A stretch of 64,000 nucleotides of DNA from Microbispora sp. NBC_01189 (GTDB lineage: Bacteria > Actinomycetota > Actinomycetes > Streptosporangiales > Streptosporangiaceae), in the NCBI RefSeq assembly GCF_036010665.1, contig NZ_CP108581.1, positions 4,817,501 through 4,881,500 on the forward strand. The letters are read 5' to 3'. Numbering within the stretch: position 1 is the stretch's first letter; the number at the start of each line of letters is the position of its first letter. A program made the position numbers and the translations under genes. Under the pieces are notes generated by a model, which was not told where the DNA came from, did not search any database, and worked only from the letters and a program-made list of their open reading frames with translations. Below are positions 9,833-23,343 of the stretch, piece by piece.

Positions 9833-10480
9833 GTGAGCCGACGGTATGACTGTGCGAACCCGGACGAGCGAACTGGTGGTCTGACCGATGCCACCTCTGC
9901 CGTACGCAAGGGCGAACTCGTGGTGCTTCCCACCGACACGGTCTACGGGATCGGCGCGGACGCCTTCACCGCCTCCGCGGTCAACGCGCTGATGGAGGCG
10001 AAGGGCCGGGGCAGGGACACGCCCCTCCCCGTTCTCGTGGGCACCGTACGGGCCGCCAACGCGCTCGTGGAGAGCCTTGGGACGTACGGGCAGGACCTCG
10101 TGGACACCTTCTGGCCCGGGCCGCTCACGCTCATCCTGAGGGCCAACCGGTCACTGTCGTGGGACCTCGGTGACGCCAAGGGAACGGTCGCCGTCCGCAT
10201 GCCGCTCCATCCGGTCGCGCTGGACCTTCTCAAGGAGACGGGCCCGATGGCGGTCTCCAGCGCCAACCGGTCCGGCAATCCGCCCGCCACGACGGTGGAC
10301 CAGGCCCAGGAGCAGCTTGGCGAGTCGGTGGCCGTCTATCTGGACGGCGGCCTCTGCGGCGACAACGTCCCCTCCACGATCGTCGACCTGACCACCGCCG
10401 TTCCCCGTGTGCTGCGCACGGGCGCGATTCCCACGGACAAGATCCGGAACCTGGTGGGGTATCTCGCGACGGAGGAGTGA
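9833..10480 (+). CDS. tsaC: L-threonylcarbamoyladenylate synthase (Sua5/YrdC family)
   Basis: A 215-residue YrdC-domain enzyme that makes threonylcarbamoyl-AMP from threonine, bicarbonate and ATP for the t6A37 modification of ANN-decoding tRNAs. The N-terminal VVLPTDTVYGIGADAF, the KGR basic motif and the SSANRSGNPPATT segment are family signatures. It lacks the long C-terminal domain of full Sua5, so it is the short TsaC form. GTG 9833 is preceded by GGAAGG at about 8 nt. Confidence 0.93.
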   Translation: MSRRYDCANPDERTGGLTDATSAVRKGELVVLPTDTVYGIGADAFTASAVNALMEAKGRGRDTPLPVLVGTVRAANALVESLGTYGQDLVDTFWPGPLTLILRANRSLSWDLGDAKGTVAVRMPLHPVALDLLKETGPMAVSSANRSGNPPATTVDQAQEQLGESVAVYLDGGLCGDNVPSTIVDLTTAVPRVLRTGAIPTDKIRNLVGYLATEE

Positions 10481-10625
10481 CCGCGCTCCGGGTTTGCGTC
10501 TCACGATGTGAGATGTGATCGCGGGCTCTGAGCAGGGCGATCGATGCCGTCTGGCTATCGGTCTTCTCTACCGAAGTCGCCCCGGCTACCGTGAAGTGCG
10601 CCGATATCTCTGTGGAGGCGCGCCC

Positions 10626-13151
10626 ATGGCCAAGCTCGACGGGATGGATCCCAAGCTCGTTCGTGAGCTGTTGTCGCAAGTTCAGCACGCAGCGAACCAG
10701 ATGGGCACCATCGAGGCCCGCGTCACCCAGCTGACGCGCAACGCGGGCGTGTCCGTGCACGTGACGCACCGGCCCTCCCAGGTCGCCGACGCCTGCTCCA
10801 CCCTGGTCAAGGACGTCACCGGCCGGCTTGAGCTGCTGGAGAAGAAGGAGAAGCAGAGCACCGGCAAGGCGCCCACGGTCAACGGCACCGCCTACACGCA
10901 GGAGAAGGACATCACCGCGCCGGCGGACGACCCGGCGCCGAAGTCCGAGTCGCACGGAGACAAGGCCGACCACAAGGCCGATCACAAAGCCGACCACAAG
11001 GCCGCCGCGAAACACGGGACGGCGGCCGGCGGGGCGGAGAGCACGGCCACGCAGCCCGGGGACAAGCAGCTCCACGACAAGGAGCAGCCCGTCCGCACCT
11101 CGCCGGCCGGGCACGGCTCGGGCGACTCCGGCGCGGCGGTGAAGGGCGAGAGCTCCCACCAGGTGCACAGCGCGTCCGACGGAGCGCCTCGCTCCGCGAC
11201 GGACGGCGGCGGCTCGGCCGGGGCGAAGCAGGCGGAGAAGACGCACGGTACGGCGACGGGCGAGCTTCCCCAGATGCGGCCCGCCCAGGACGCGGCCCAG
11301 GTCATTCATCCCGTCCGGCCCGTCGACGTCGCCGACACCGGCGACTCCGGTCTCGGAGAGCCCGCGGGTGTGGGCCAGGCCCAGGGACATGGGCAGGGAA
11401 CGCCGGAGGCATCGAAGCCGGCGGGGGAGCAGTCGCCCGCCGTCCGCGACGACTCGCAGATCATCGACACCCCGGGCAAGGACCATCCGGACGACATCGA
11501 CCAGAGGGCCGGCCGGCAGGAGATGACGGTCGACGGGGTCAGGGTCGTCGCCACCCCGCTGAACCAGCCCGACGCGGGGGGCGCGGCAACCCACGCCCAG
11601 CAGACGGCGAACGGAACCGCCGGTCCGCACCCGAACGGGGCACCCGGGTACGTCGATCCGCTCGAACCGAGCAACCAGACGGCGAACCAGGCCTCTCACA
11701 CCGGGCTCGCCCCCGGCGACCCCGATGGCGACTACGTCGGCACACCCGCCGACAACGCCACGGAGGATCCGTACGCGGCGGGCACCGCGACCTCTGTTCC
11801 GGGAACCCCCGACAACCATGGCTCGGTGACGACCCACACCGCGAGCACGGGCCAGACGGCCACGTACAACGCGGCCACGTACGACTCGGCCACGTACGAC
11901 TCGGCCACCGGCTACACCGACACCGGCGGCGGGGCGACGAACGGCACGACGACGGCCAGTCTCACGATGAACATGGCGGACAACGGTCCGACCGGCACCG
12001 CCACCGGCACGGCCGGTGGTTCGGGCACAGGCACGGGAGGCCTGGCCGACCACTCGGGCACGGGCTCCGGCACCGCGACCGGCACGGCCGGTGGTTCGGG
12101 CACGGGCACGGGCGGCCTGGCCGACCACCCCGGCACGGGCAGCGGTCACTCGGGCACCGGGACGGCCACGGGCAGCGGTCACACCGGCAGCGGTCATACG
12201 GGCAGCGGTCATACGGGCACGGGCAGCGGCACCGGGAACCCCACGACGACGGCCAGCGTCGCGATGGACGGTGTGGAGCGGGGCCACACGGGCACGGGCG
12301 GCGGCGCGGCCAGTGGTTCGGGCACGGCCACCGGCGGCCTGGCCGATCACCCGGGCAGGGGCACGGCCACGGGCGGCCTGGCCGATCACCCGAGCGGCGG
12401 TGCGGTGACGGTCGACGTGACGCGGCCGGTGGACACCGCCGGTTCCGCCGGGTCCTCGGACACGACCTCCGGCTTCTCCTGCACCTGTGGCGCGGCCTCC
12501 GTGCCCGGGGGCGTCGTGGGCGGGCCGGGCTGCACCTGCGGCGCGATGCACGCCGGAGCGGGCGGTCATGGCGTGACGGCTGGTCACGGTGGCACGGGCT
12601 GGACCGGCGGGGGCGGTCAGGGAGAGACGGGTGGCCACGGAAACGGATACGGAAACGGTCACGGAACGCACGGTGCGGGTGGTCACGGCACGGCGGGTGG
12701 CCATGGAGCCGGGGACTGCGTCACGGCGGATGGTCGTGGGGCCGGTGACAGAGGAGCGGAGGACCACGGAGCGGCGCGTGGCCAGGGATGGGGCGGGCAC
12801 GGGCCGGCCGGGGGAGACGGCACCGGGACGGGCGTGACCGGTACGGACCGGGACGGCACGGCCGCGGGGACCAGGGACGGCGACGGCTACTCGCGGCCCG
12901 ATCCGCGGACGGCCGCCTCCGAGCAGCCCGGGAGGGTGCTCACCTATCCGGAGCGTCACCTGCATGACGACGCGAGGCTGCAGATGCTGACGGACCATCA
13001 GCGCGACATCGCTCCCCACGACATGCCGGACGTCAGAGTTCCGGAGGGGGAGTGGGGCGAGGGCGACTGGGTGGCGAGGAAGATCCAGCCCGACGGGCCT
13101 CCCGGACGCGTCGAGGCCGTCGACCCCGGTCCGCCGACCCCGGAGAACTGA
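10626..13151 (+). CDS. Large low-complexity protein with helical WXG100-like head and paired CTCG motifs
   Basis: An 841-residue protein of no recognised family. Residues 1-75 are predicted helical (DGMDPKLVRELLSQVQHAAN and a second helix ending LELLEKKEKQ), like the helical hairpins of WXG100-type proteins. Residues 80-770 are disordered and Gly/Thr/Ala/Ser/His-rich, with near-identical tandem blocks (GGSGTGTGGLADH repeated four times) from about base 12000. Two CTCGA motifs lie about 20 residues apart near residue 620 (CTCGAASV and CTCGAMHA). The last 75 residues look folded again (WARKIQPDGPPG-like end). ATG 10626 has GGAGG 7 nt upstream. Two small genes follow almost without gaps. Secretion is possible but no signal peptide is present. 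Confidence 0.75.
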   Translation: MAKLDGMDPKLVRELLSQVQHAANQMGTIEARVTQLTRNAGVSVHVTHRPSQVADACSTLVKDVTGRLELLEKKEKQSTGKAPTVNGTAYTQEKDITAPADDPAPKSESHGDKADHKADHKADHKAAAKHGTAAGGAESTATQPGDKQLHDKEQPVRTSPAGHGSGDSGAAVKGESSHQVHSASDGAPRSATDGGGSAGAKQAEKTHGTATGELPQMRPAQDAAQVIHPVRPVDVADTGDSGLGEPAGVGQAQGHGQGTPEASKPAGEQSPAVRDDSQIIDTPGKDHPDDIDQRAGRQEMTVDGVRVVATPLNQPDAGGAATHAQQTANGTAGPHPNGAPGYVDPLEPSNQTANQASHTGLAPGDPDGDYVGTPADNATEDPYAAGTATSVPGTPDNHGSVTTHTASTGQTATYNAATYDSATYDSATGYTDTGGGATNGTTTASLTMNMADNGPTGTATGTAGGSGTGTGGLADHSGTGSGTATGTAGGSGTGTGGLADHPGTGSGHSGTGTATGSGHTGSGHTGSGHTGTGSGTGNPTTTASVAMDGVERGHTGTGGGAASGSGTATGGLADHPGRGTATGGLADHPSGGAVTVDVTRPVDTAGSAGSSDTTSGFSCTCGAASVPGGVVGGPGCTCGAMHAGAGGHGVTAGHGGTGWTGGGGQGETGGHGNGYGNGHGTHGAGGHGTAGGHGAGDCVTADGRGAGDRGAEDHGAARGQGWGGHGPAGGDGTGTGVTGTDRDGTAAGTRDGDGYSRPDPRTAASEQPGRVLTYPERHLHDDARLQMLTDHQRDIAPHDMPDVRVPEGEWGEGDWVARKIQPDGPPGRVEAVDPGPPTPEN

Positions 13152-13153
13152 CC

Positions 13154-13297
13154 GTGCGAGCACGAACGACGCCGTCGCCTGGCGTGGGGACCGCGGCATG
13201 GTCTCCCGCCTGGCGCCGTATCGGGCAGCGTGCCGCAGGGCATGCGATCACCATCGCCGGCGTTCCCGCCGGCCCCGCACAGGAGGCGCGATCGTGA
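13154..13297 (+). CDS. Possible 47-residue coupled small protein
   Basis: GTG 13154 lies 2 nt after the stop of the 841-residue gene, with GGAG 8 nt upstream, and the frame ends in TGA at 13295-13297, overlapping the next GTG (13294) by three bases. The double coupling suggests a real gene, but the sequence (Arg/Ala/Pro-rich, VRARTTPSPGVGTAAW...) matches no family I know and could be a chance frame in GC-rich DNA. Confidence 0.35.
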   Translation: MRARTTPSPGVGTAAWSPAWRRIGQRAAGHAITIAGVPAGPAQEARS

Positions 13298-13683
13298 GCT
13301 ACGCCGACCCCCCGGCGCCGACCCCGCTGCAGCCCGGCGAGACCCCGCCGGCGCCGTCGAGCACCGACCTGCTCTCGCCCGGCGGGCAGCCGACGCACTG
13401 GGTGTTCAACCCGGAGTACCAGAAGCTCGTGGACCTGTGGCTGCAGGTGGTCCCGCTGCTGGACCAGCTCACCAGGTCCCTCGACAAGCCGTACGAGATG
13501 GCGCGCAGCAGGGACGTCTGGGACGCGCCCGTCGCCGGCCGGTACGTCCAGGACGTCGCCGAGTGGCGCAGCAGGCTCGGCATGTACCGCCAGGCGGTGC
13601 TCACGGCGATCAGCGACCAGGCGGCGGACACGCCGCGCTGGATTCCCGGCAAGACCAGCGCGCCGCACGCGTTCACCTCCTGA
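13294..13683 (+). CDS. WXG100-like helical-hairpin protein
   Basis: A 129-residue protein. The first 35 residues are Pro-rich; residues 38-65 (NPEYQKLVDLWLQVVPLLDQ) and 75-108 (RYVQDVAEWRSRLGMYRQAV) form two long amphipathic helices joined by a turn containing DVWDAPVAG. This is the size and shape of an ESX/WXG100 substrate, with W-x-x-P-V-A in place of W-x-G. GTG 13294 has AGGAGG 7 nt upstream and overlaps the stop of the preceding small frame. It may pair with the helical head of the 841-residue protein; no secretion-system gene is present in this window. Function not assigned. Confidence 0.7.
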   Translation: MSYADPPAPTPLQPGETPPAPSSTDLLSPGGQPTHWVFNPEYQKLVDLWLQVVPLLDQLTRSLDKPYEMARSRDVWDAPVAGRYVQDVAEWRSRLGMYRQAVLTAISDQAADTPRWIPGKTSAPHAFTS

Positions 13684-13690
13684 CGTCCAC

Positions 13691-13750
13691 CGGTGCCTCG
13701 GGGTGCCCCCGGGTGCTTCCGGTGCCCCCCGGTGCCCCCCGGTGCCCTTC
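13691..13750. repeat. Six-copy 10-bp tandem repeat
   Basis: Six consecutive 10-bp units related to GGTGCCCCCC begin 7 nt after the stop of the preceding gene. Two units are identical and the others differ at two to four positions. Confidence 0.8.
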
Positions 13751-13933
13751 GGGGAGCGGGCCCGGCCGCCTCGGGTCTGTCGTCGTCCGGGCCATCCAGC
13801 GGCCGGGTGCGATACCGTCAGTCTCGAACGGGTAAAGGGGCTGACCGCGGTGCATCCGGCGTATCCCCAGGGATAGGGCGATCTGTGTCTTTTGCCCGTC
13901 ACAACTGAACCGCCTATCCAGGAAACTAGGTCC

Positions 13934-15382
13934 GTGCGGGAATATCTCCTCTTGGCACTCGTGGCGGCAGCGGTGACGTATCTGCTCGTGCCGCCGGTCC
14001 GGGTGTTCGCGCTGCGTATCGGCGCCGCACCCGAGGTGCGGGAGCGGGACGTGCACAAGGTGCCCACCCCGCGGCTGGGCGGACTGGCGATGTTCGGCGG
14101 GATGGCCGCGGCGCTGCTGGTGGCGACCAACCTCCCGTACGTCGGCGGCGCGTTCGACAGCGGTCAGACGGGCAACACGGTGCTCGCTCTCCTGGCGGCC
14201 GGCGGCCTGATCGTCGTCACCGGGTTCCTGGACGACTGGCTCGGCATGGACGCGCTGGTCAAGTTCGGCGGCCAGGTCGCGGCCGGTGCCGTGCTCGTCA
14301 AATTCGGCATGTATCTCCAGTGGCTCCCGCTGCCGCAGTTCATGGGCGGGTCGCAGGGGCTCGACACCACCCTGTACACGATCCTCACGATCATGATCGT
14401 GGTCGTCGTGATCAACGCGGTGAACTTCGTCGACGGCCTGGACGGCCTGGCGGCGGGCATCGTCGGGATCGCCGCCGCGGCGACCTTCGCCTACTCGATC
14501 GTGCTCCAGCAGACCGCGAGCGGTTCGCGGATCAACGGGACCGCCGCCATCGCGGCGATCCTCATCGGGATGTGCGCCGGTTTCCTGCCGCACAACTTCC
14601 ACCCCGCCAAGATCTTCATGGGTGACACCGGGGCGATGCTGATCGGCCTGCTGCTGGCCACTTCGATGATCACGATCCTGTCGTCGGTCGAGCCGGACGC
14701 GATCGTCGGCAAGATCAACAAGTTCCCGGTGATCCTGCCGCTCGTCCTGCCGATCGCGGTGGTGGTCCTGCCCCTCGCCGACCTGATAATGGCGGTCGTC
14801 CGCCGCACGTCGGCCGGACTGTCGCCGTTCGCCCCCGACCGCGGCCACCTGCACCACCGGATGCTCGACATCGGCCACTCCCACCGGCGCAGCGTCCTGA
14901 TCATGTACGCGTGGACGTTCCTGTTCGCCTTCACGATCGTCGGCCTGTCGATCGTCGGCGTGGGGGTCGTCGTGTTCCCGCTGACGATCGCGTTCGCGGT
15001 GGCGGTGCTGGTCATCATGGGCCTGCCGCGGTGGCGGTCGCGCCGCACCCTGGCCCGCGACCAGAAGGCCGTCGCGCACGCGGCCCCGGGAGTGGCCGTC
15101 GCCGGCCCCGCCCACCCCGTAAGTTCTGCACGCCCCGCCCGCCCCACGACCTCCGAACACGACACGCTCGTCTTCCCCGTGGTCCCCGCGCCCGCGCCGC
15201 CCCTGGCTTCCGGGCGGCACGCGTCCGGCGCGCCCGGGCAGGCCGCGCCCGTCGTGCCCGGGCAGGCCGCGCCCGGGAGGCTTCCGGCGAGCGGCCGGAA
15301 TCCCTACCCCGGACAGGGCCCCTCGGGTGCCGGAACCATCCCGCCCACGACCTCCGTCACGGACACGCAAACCCTCCGCTGA
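13934..15382 (+). CDS. wecA: Polyprenyl-phosphate GlcNAc-1-phosphate transferase
   Basis: A 482-residue multi-pass membrane enzyme of the MraY/WecA family that transfers a sugar 1-phosphate, normally GlcNAc-1-P, to polyprenyl phosphate, starting wall polymers such as arabinogalactan or teichoic acids. Diagnostic pieces are RERDVHKVPTPRLGGLAMF, the catalytic NFVDGLDGLAAG, HNFHPAKIFMGDTGAMLIG, and a His-rich loop DRGHLHHRML. About eleven membrane helices occupy residues 4-360. The last 110 residues are a Pro/Ala/Ser-rich cytoplasmic tail absent from mycobacterial orthologues. GTG 13934 is chosen with AGGAAA upstream. It precedes atpI as in other actinomycetes. Confidence 0.93.
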   Translation: MREYLLLALVAAAVTYLLVPPVRVFALRIGAAPEVRERDVHKVPTPRLGGLAMFGGMAAALLVATNLPYVGGAFDSGQTGNTVLALLAAGGLIVVTGFLDDWLGMDALVKFGGQVAAGAVLVKFGMYLQWLPLPQFMGGSQGLDTTLYTILTIMIVVVVINAVNFVDGLDGLAAGIVGIAAAATFAYSIVLQQTASGSRINGTAAIAAILIGMCAGFLPHNFHPAKIFMGDTGAMLIGLLLATSMITILSSVEPDAIVGKINKFPVILPLVLPIAVVVLPLADLIMAVVRRTSAGLSPFAPDRGHLHHRMLDIGHSHRRSVLIMYAWTFLFAFTIVGLSIVGVGVVVFPLTIAFAVAVLVIMGLPRWRSRRTLARDQKAVAHAAPGVAVAGPAHPVSSARPARPTTSEHDTLVFPVVPAPAPPLASGRHASGAPGQAAPVVPGQAAPGRLPASGRNPYPGQGPSGAGTIPPTTSVTDTQTLR

Positions 15383-15528
15383 GCCCGGCCCGGCGCGCCC
15401 GCACCAGCAGAAACGCCAGGTAAAGGTGGCACTCCGAGGCTTGTGATAGCTTTCACTAGCAAGGGGCCGGGCATACGCCGCCCCGGCAGGTAGCAATCGC
15501 TCGTTTGACAACCGATCCTGGAGTTCCG

Positions 15529-15951
15529 ATGCAGGCCAACGACGTGCGCGTGCTCAAGGGCGCCGCCGTGCCGACCTTGATCGTCGGTCTCGTCGCCGTC
15601 GTCGTCGCGGCGCTCGTGACCGGTGCGCAGGGTGCTCTGGGCGCCGGCATCGGTCTCGTCATCGTCGTCGTCTTCTTCACCGTCGGCCTCGCCGTCGTCT
15701 CCTGGGCCGGCCGGGTCTCGCCCATGGCGATGATGGCCGCGGCCGTGGTGGGTTACGCCGTCAAGGTCCTCGTGATCATGGCGATACTGCGCGCCCTCGA
15801 CGGGGCGACCGCGTTCGACTCCCGGGTGCTCGCGCTGAGCGTCATCGCCTGCACGCTCGCGTGGACCATCGGTGAGATGCGCGGATTCATGAAGCTCAAG
15901 ATGCTCTACGTCGAGCCGGACGCCGAGGTCCCCGGGCGGGGACGCGGATGA
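15529..15951 (+). CDS. atpI: ATP synthase protein I, AtpI family
   Basis: A 140-residue membrane protein with four hydrophobic segments (about 12-32, 37-57, 68-88 and 98-118). It has the actinobacterial AtpI ends: an N-terminal MQANDVRVLKGAAVPT and a C-terminal MKLKMLYVEPD. AtpI-like proteins help assemble the Fo c-ring. ATG 15529 follows GGAG at 5 nt; a TTG at 15505 lacks a site. First gene of the atp cluster. Confidence 0.85.
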   Translation: MQANDVRVLKGAAVPTLIVGLVAVVVAALVTGAQGALGAGIGLVIVVVFFTVGLAVVSWAGRVSPMAMMAAAVVGYAVKVLVIMAILRALDGATAFDSRVLALSVIACTLAWTIGEMRGFMKLKMLYVEPDAEVPGRGRG

Positions 15952-16014
15952 CCATGCGTACGGGGCAGCCCGATATGACTAGTCCGCATGGCTCCTGCTA
16001 TCGTCGTGCCCGCG

Positions 16015-16230
16015 ATGAGCGAACAGGAGCGCAGGCCCGAGACGGACGGCCGCGACTTCGCCGACGCCGCCTGGTCGGTCCCGAGCTATCTGCTATCCGG
16101 GATCCTGTTGTGGGGCGGCCTCGGCTGGTTGCTGAGCTGGTGGACCGGCGTGCACGCGTTCATCCCCATAGGCGTCATTCTCGGGGTCGGGCTGGCTTCC
16201 TACCTCGTCTATCTGAAGTACGGCCGCTGA
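16015..16230 (+). CDS. AtpZ/AtpI-like small membrane protein
   Basis: A 71-residue protein with two membrane helices (YLLSGILLWGGLGWLLSWW and FIPIGVILGVGLASYLVYLKY), typical of the AtpZ/AtpI family that is proposed to carry Mg2+ or Ca2+ or to aid Fo assembly. ATG 16015 is chosen; ATG 15988 in the same frame would add nine residues, and neither has a clear ribosome site. It lies between atpI and atpB, so it belongs to the atp operon. Confidence 0.75.
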   Translation: MSEQERRPETDGRDFADAAWSVPSYLLSGILLWGGLGWLLSWWTGVHAFIPIGVILGVGLASYLVYLKYGR

Positions 16231-16362
16231 CAGCCGGCCCGCTTCCCACGCTCTTCTGTTGATCCAATCGTTGAAGGGAACGCCCGTGCGCGAGCGTAGC
16301 GAACGGACGAACAAGCACATGCTTCGGGCATTCAGCCCCGAGCGGGTAGGCGAGGTGACAAG

Positions 16363-17154
16363 GTGACCCCCCTCGTTCTCGTCGCCGAGGACGCGTTCAC
16401 GGCGCCGGGGCCGTCGATCTTCGACTTCCCGCCCCTGTTCGAAGGCGCGCCCTACTGGCTGACCAAGCCCGTGCTTTTCGCCATCGTCGGCGCCCTGCTG
16501 GTTTCCGCCCTGGCGTGGAGCGCCTTCGCCAACCCGAAGCTCGTCCCCCGTGGCATGCAGAACGTCGGCGAGATGGGCTACCAGTTCGTCCGCGACCAGG
16601 TCGCCCGCCCGTTCCTGGGCAAGGACGCCGAGCGGTGGATGCCGCTGCTGCTCAGCCTGTTCTTCCTCATCCTGCTGTGGAACTTCTTCGGCGTCATCCC
16701 GCTGATCCAGATCCCGATCGCCTCGCACATCGCGTTCCCGATCGTCTTCGCGGTCACCATCTACATCATCAAGATCTACCTGGGCATCAAGCACCAGGGC
16801 TTCGGCGGCTACTTCAAGAACATGATGTTCCCGCCCGGACTGCCGAAGGCGATCTACTTCCTGCTGGCGCCGATCGAGTTCCTGTCGAACCTGATCATCG
16901 CGCCGTTCACGCACGCCGTCCGGCTCTTCGCGAACATGTTCGCCGGCCACCTGATCCTGGCCTTCTTCAGCGCCGTCGGGTTCTGGTTCCTGTTCGAGAA
17001 GCTCACCCCGCTCGGCGCCGGCCTCGGCGTCGTGGGTGCGGTCATGACGATCGCGATGACCGGCTTCGAGATGTTCATCCAGTTCCTGCAGGCGTTCCTG
17101 TTCACGCTGCTCGCCGCCATGTACATCGGCGGCTCCCTGCACGCGGACCACTGA
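16363..17154 (+). CDS. atpB: ATP synthase Fo subunit a
   Basis: The 263-residue a subunit forms the proton half-channels next to the c-ring. It has about six membrane helices, and the essential arginine is in THAVRLFANMFAGHLILAFF. A conserved GFEMFIQFLQAFLFTLLAAMY helix closes the protein. GTG 16363 follows GAGGTGACAAG. The gap of 132 nt from the preceding gene contains no other clear feature. Confidence 0.96.
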   Translation: MTPLVLVAEDAFTAPGPSIFDFPPLFEGAPYWLTKPVLFAIVGALLVSALAWSAFANPKLVPRGMQNVGEMGYQFVRDQVARPFLGKDAERWMPLLLSLFFLILLWNFFGVIPLIQIPIASHIAFPIVFAVTIYIIKIYLGIKHQGFGGYFKNMMFPPGLPKAIYFLLAPIEFLSNLIIAPFTHAVRLFANMFAGHLILAFFSAVGFWFLFEKLTPLGAGLGVVGAVMTIAMTGFEMFIQFLQAFLFTLLAAMYIGGSLHADH

Positions 17155-17201
17155 CGGGATCCCTGAGACCCGCCCCTGACGTAGACCAGACCGGTGAGTG
17201 A

Positions 17202-17462
<261 letters not shown>

Positions 17463-17476
17463 CGTACCCACTCTGA

Positions 17477-18036
<560 letters not shown>

Positions 18037-18037
<1 letters not shown>

Positions 18038-18846
18038 TGCGCGGCCTCAGCAGGACCGCCATCGCGGAGGTCGAGGAGCGGTTCAACACCGCCGCCGCGG
18101 CGGCCGACCTCGGCGCCCTCGCCGAGGAGCTGTTCGCCGTCGCCGACCTGTTCGACCGTGAGCACGGGCTGCGGCGGGGGCTTTCGGACCCCTCCCGCCC
18201 GGCGGGGCAGAAGGAGAGCGTGCTGCGCTCCCTGCTGGCGGGCAAGGTCGGCGACGCCACCGCGGAGATCGCGGCCGCCGCCGTCGGCGCCAGGTGGTCC
18301 AGGGCCGGCGACCTGCCGGACGCCCTGGAGCGCGTCGGCGTGATGTCCGCGGCCGCCGAGGCCGAGTCGGAGCGCCGCCTCGACGACGTCGAGGACGAGC
18401 TGTTCCGCTTCGGCCGCATCCTCGCCGCCAACCCGCAGCTGCGCCGCGCGCTCAGCGACCCGGCCATCCCGGCCGAGCGCAAGAGCGGCCTGCTCGCCAC
18501 GCTGCTCGGCGGAAAGGCCGCGCCCTCCACCGTACGGCTCGTCACGCAGGCCGTCGTGCATCCGCGAGGACGTAGCCTGGAGACGGCGCTGGAGGAGTTC
18601 GGCTGGATCGTCGCGCGGTCGCGCGAGCGCCTCGTCGGCGTGGTCCGCAGCGCGGTCCCGCTCACGCAGCAGCAGAAGCAGCGGCTCGCGGCCTGGCTGC
18701 GAGTCACTTACGGGCGAGACGTCCACCTGAACGTCGAGGTGGACCCGAAGGTGCTCGGTGGGTTCTCCGTGCGGGTCGGAGACGACTACATCGACACCAC
18801 GATCACCGGACGTATCGAAGAAGTCCGCCGCCGGTTGGCCGGCTGA
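18037..18846 (+). CDS. atpH: ATP synthase F1 subunit delta
   Basis: The 269-residue delta subunit joins the b stalk to the top of F1. It is longer than the 180-residue E. coli protein, as in other actinobacteria, with an N-terminal helical bundle duplicated by an extra region. The C-terminal VEVDPKVLGGFSVRVGDDYID...RRRLAG is the family signature. ATG 18037 overlaps the atpF stop by one base. Confidence 0.95.
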
Positions 18847-18870
18847 GGCGAATAGGGAGACAAGAAAGAG

Positions 18871-20520
<1,650 letters not shown>

Positions 20521-20523
20521 CCC

Positions 20524-22852
<2,329 letters not shown>

Positions 22853-22922
22853 GACACCTTCGGCGCCTGCACGGCCCGGCCCCGCCGGGCCGTGCGGGCG
22901 TCCGTCGAAAGGGAGCTGAGAA

Positions 22923-23324
22923 GTGGCAAAGCTTCGCGTGGGCGTCGTCTCGCCGGAACGTGAGCTCTGGACGGGCGAGGCCGACATGGTCATTGCCAAG
23001 ACCGTGGACGGCGAGATCGGTATTATGCCGGAACACGCTCCCGTGCTCGGCGTCCTCGTCGAGGGCGGGGTGCTGCGCGTCAAGCGCGACGGCGACGCCG
23101 ATCTCGTCGCGGCCGTGCACGGCGGGTTCATCTCCGTCGCCAACAACGACGTGTCGATCCTGGCGGAGACGGCCGAGCTCGGCTCCGAGGTTGACGTCGC
23201 ACGGGCCAAGGACGCGTTGCAGCGTGCGCAGGCCTCGATCGAGGCCGACCAGGAGGACGCGGACGCGCGGCACCAGGCCAGGCGCGCGGCTGCCCGGCTG
23301 CGGGCCGCCGGCGAAGAGGTCTGA
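22923..23324 (+). CDS. atpC: ATP synthase F1 subunit epsilon
   Basis: The 133-residue subunit has the N-terminal beta sandwich (MAKLRVGVVSPERELWTGEAD, GEIGIMPEHAPVLGVL) and a C-terminal helical hairpin that inhibits ATP hydrolysis. GTG 22923 is preceded by AAAGGGAGCTG. The 70 nt after atpD include a CCCGGCCCCGCCGGGCCG-like GC-rich hairpin but no clear terminator. Last F1 gene of the operon. Confidence 0.94.
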   Translation: MAKLRVGVVSPERELWTGEADMVIAKTVDGEIGIMPEHAPVLGVLVEGGVLRVKRDGDADLVAAVHGGFISVANNDVSILAETAELGSEVDVARAKDALQRAQASIEADQEDADARHQARRAAARLRAAGEEV

Positions 23325-23343
23325 CACGGCAGAGGAGAAGGCA

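Noticed and set aside
10230-13199. 989-residue antisense frame over the repetitive protein gene
   Set aside because: The plus-strand gene has a good ribosome site and helical head; the antisense sequence is Arg/Gly shadow.
15948-16262. Frame overlapping the AtpZ-like gene
   Set aside because: It overlaps a two-helix protein of known family in another frame and has no similarity.
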